Part shown: positions 4,345 to 6,010 of the stretch, in pieces | Numbering within the stretch: position 1 is the first letter of the stretch | Layout of the letters: every line of letters begins with the position of its first letter | Assembly: GCA_003497545.1 (NCBI GenBank) | Contig: DNNT01000017.1 | Span: 13,770-19,779, forward strand | Direction: 5' to 3' | DNA from: Arenimonas sp. | Lineage (GTDB): Bacteria > Pseudomonadota > Gammaproteobacteria > Xanthomonadales > Xanthomonadaceae | Length of the DNA stretch: 6,010 nucleotides | The notes under the pieces: model-generated | Seen by the model: only the letters and a program-made list of their open reading frames with translations | Databases searched by the model: none | Told to the model about the DNA's origin: nothing | Translations under genes and position numbers: made by a program

Positions 4345-6009
4345 TTATTCCAGCTCCACCAGCAGGTCCTTGGCGTCGATCTGGCTGCCCGCGCTGACGT
4401 GGATTGCCTTCACCGTGGCCTCGCGGTCGGCGTGCAGGCCGGTTTCCATCTTCATCGCCTCGATGGTCAGCAGCAGGTCGCCCGCGCGCACCTTCGCGCC
4501 CACCGCAACCGTGACCGATGCGACAGAGCCGGGCATCGGCGCGCCGATGTGGTTGGGGTTGCCCTCTGCTGCCTTGGGCTTGGCGGCGGTTTTCGCCTTC
4601 ACCGCGCGGTTCGGCACGCGGATCACCCGGGGCTGGCCGTTCAGTTCGAAGAACACCTTGGCATCGCCTTCGTCGGTGGTTTCGCCCACCGCCTGCAGCC
4701 GGATTTCCAGCGTCTTGCCTGCGTCGATGGCGGCAGTGATCTCTTCGCCCGGCTCCATGCCGTAGAAGAAGGTCTTGGTCGGCAGCGCCCGCACCGGGCC
4801 ATACAGCCGGTGGCGGCCCATGTAATCCAGGAACACCTTGGGATACATCAGATAGCCGTTCAGATCCTCGTCATCGACGGCAAAGCCGTTCAGATCGGCG
4901 ATCAGCTTGGCGCGGGTTTCCTCCAGATCCACCGGCGGCAGCGACTGGCCAGGGCGTTCGGCCAGCGGCGCCTCGCCCTTCAGTACCTTTTTCTGGATCC
5001 CTTCGGGCCAGCCGCCATGCGGTTGGCCAAGGTTGCCCTTCATCATGTCCACGACCGATTCCGGGAAGGCCACATCCACCGTCGGATCTTCGACCTGCGC
5101 GCGGGTCAGACCCTGCGCCACCATCATCAGCGCCATGTCGCCCACCACTTTCGACGACGGCGTGACCTTCACGATATCGCCGAACATCTGGTTGGCATCG
5201 GCATAGGCCTGCGCCACCTCGGGCCAGCGCTCCTCCAGCCCCAGGCTGCGGGCTTGTGCCTTGAGGTTGGTGAACTGCCCGCCGGGCATTTCATGCAGAT
5301 ACACTTCCGACGCAGGCGCGCCGATGCCGGATTCGAAGGCGGCATATTGCGTGCGCACATGTTCCCAATAGTTGGAAATCTCGCGGATCGCCGCGATATC
5401 CAGCCCGGTGTCGCGTTCGGTATTGCGCAAAGCCTCGACGATGGACCCAAGGCAGGGCTGCGAGGTGCCGCCCGAAAACGCATCCATCGCCGCATCCACC
5501 GCATCCACGCCCGCGTCACAGGCTGCCAGAATGGTGGCTGCCGCCGCGCCGCTGGTATCATGCGTGTGGAAGTGGATCGGCAGCCCCACCTCCTGTTTCA
5601 GCGCCTTGACCAGCACGCGCGCCGCAGCCGGTTTCAGCAGCCCGGCCATATCCTTCAGGCCCAGCACATGCGCGCCCGCGGCCTTCAGCTGCTGGCCCAT
5701 GCCGACGTAATATTTAAGGTCATATTTGGCGCGGGCCGGATCAAGGATATCGCCGGTATAGCAGATCGTGCCTTCGCAGACCTTGTTCGCCTCGATCACC
5801 GCATCCATGGCGACGCGCATGTTTTCAACCCAGTTCAGGCTGTCGAACACGCGGAACACATCCACCCCGGTGGTGGCGGCCTGTTTGACAAAGGCCTGCA
5901 CCACATTGTCGGGGTAATTGGTATAGCCCACGCCATTGCTGGCCCGCAGCAGCATCTGCGTCATCAGGTTCGGCATGGCGGCGCGCAGGTCGCGCAGCCG
6001 CTGCCACGG
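4345..6009 (-). CDS. pyc: Pyruvate carboxylase, C-terminal half (5' end beyond window)
   Basis: Biotin-dependent cytoplasmic enzyme that carboxylates pyruvate to oxaloacetate using ATP and bicarbonate, replenishing the TCA cycle. The frame is open to the right edge, and the residues before the first visible Met (PWQRLRDLRAA) are family-typical, so that Met is internal. The visible 554 residues are about the last half of a ~1150-residue single-chain enzyme. The carboxyltransferase domain shows RASNGVGYTNYPDN, then GLKDMAG, whose Lys is the carbamylated metal ligand in the family, then HFHTHDTSG with two His metal ligands. VTPSSKVVGD contains the family's catalytic Thr. After the PYC/OADA region and an Ala/Lys-rich linker comes the biotin carrier domain with EAMKMET. 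The biotinylated Lys is encoded at 4450-4452, 34 residues before the end. The biotin carboxylase half should lie outside the window. The lack of a chain break before the carrier domain favours Pyc over split oxaloacetate decarboxylase subunits. Confidence 0.97.
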   Translation of the reverse strand, partial: PWQRLRDLRAAMPNLMTQMLLRASNGVGYTNYPDNVVQAFVKQAATTGVDVFRVFDSLNWVENMRVAMDAVIEANKVCEGTICYTGDILDPARAKYDLKYYVGMGQQLKAAGAHVLGLKDMAGLLKPAAARVLVKALKQEVGLPIHFHTHDTSGAAAATILAACDAGVDAVDAAMDAFSGGTSQPCLGSIVEALRNTERDTGLDIAAIREISNYWEHVRTQYAAFESGIGAPASEVYLHEMPGGQFTNLKAQARSLGLEERWPEVAQAYADANQMFGDIVKVTPSSKVVGDMALMMVAQGLTRAQVEDPTVDVAFPESVVDMMKGNLGQPHGGWPEGIQKKVLKGEAPLAERPGQSLPPVDLEETRAKLIADLNGFAVDDEDLNGYLMYPKVFLDYMGRHRLYGPVRALPTKTFFYGMEPGEEITAAIDAGKTLEIRLQAVGETTDEGDAKVFFELNGQPRVIRVPNRAVKAKTAAKPKAAEGNPNHIGAPMPGSVASVTVAVGAKVRAGDLLLTIEAMKMETGLHADREATVKAIHVSAGSQIDAKDLLVELE

Positions 6010-6010
6010 A

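Overview
The window is GC-rich, with compact gene spacing and strong G/C bias at third codon positions. Its tRNA-Gly, pyruvate carboxylase and peptidyl-dipeptidase sequences all read like those of an alphaproteobacterium, most likely of the Rhodobacteraceae (Rhodobacter/Paracoccus-like). That taxonomic call is an inference from protein and tRNA style, not from a database search.

Layout from left to right: (1) the 3' part of a peptidyl-dipeptidase Dcp gene on the + strand (2-1723), cut by the left edge. (2) A short GC-rich hairpin (1729-1756) between convergent genes. (3) A two-gene type II restriction-modification operon on the - strand: a DNA cytosine-C5 methyltransferase (3618 to 2659) followed by a NaeI-family restriction endonuclease (2636 to 1758). 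Upstream of the methyltransferase lie a strong Shine-Dalgarno, a candidate promoter and a palindrome within that promoter. (4) Three identical 75-nt tRNA-Gly(GCC) genes on the - strand (4184-4110, 4077-4003, 3879-3805). Two appear to have their own promoters, and terminators follow the second and third copies in transcription order. (5) A terminator followed by the C-terminal half of pyruvate carboxylase on the - strand (6009 to 4345), cut by the right edge.

Core metabolism (Pyc, Dcp) and tRNA genes thus flank an accessory restriction-modification cassette. The endonuclease keeps all four catalytic residues I can align to NaeI (Glu, Asp, Asp, Lys), so the system looks intact. If it behaves like NaeI, it cuts GCCGGC and the methyltransferase protects that site. 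This is inferred from family membership and is supported by an apparent shortage of GCCGGC in this window.

The most interesting parts are in the control of the cassette. An 8-codon minigene bridges the methyltransferase stop (TGATG) and the endonuclease GTG start (GTGA). A 13-bp palindrome fills the spacer of the methyltransferase promoter. No controller (C) protein or Vsr gene is visible in the window.
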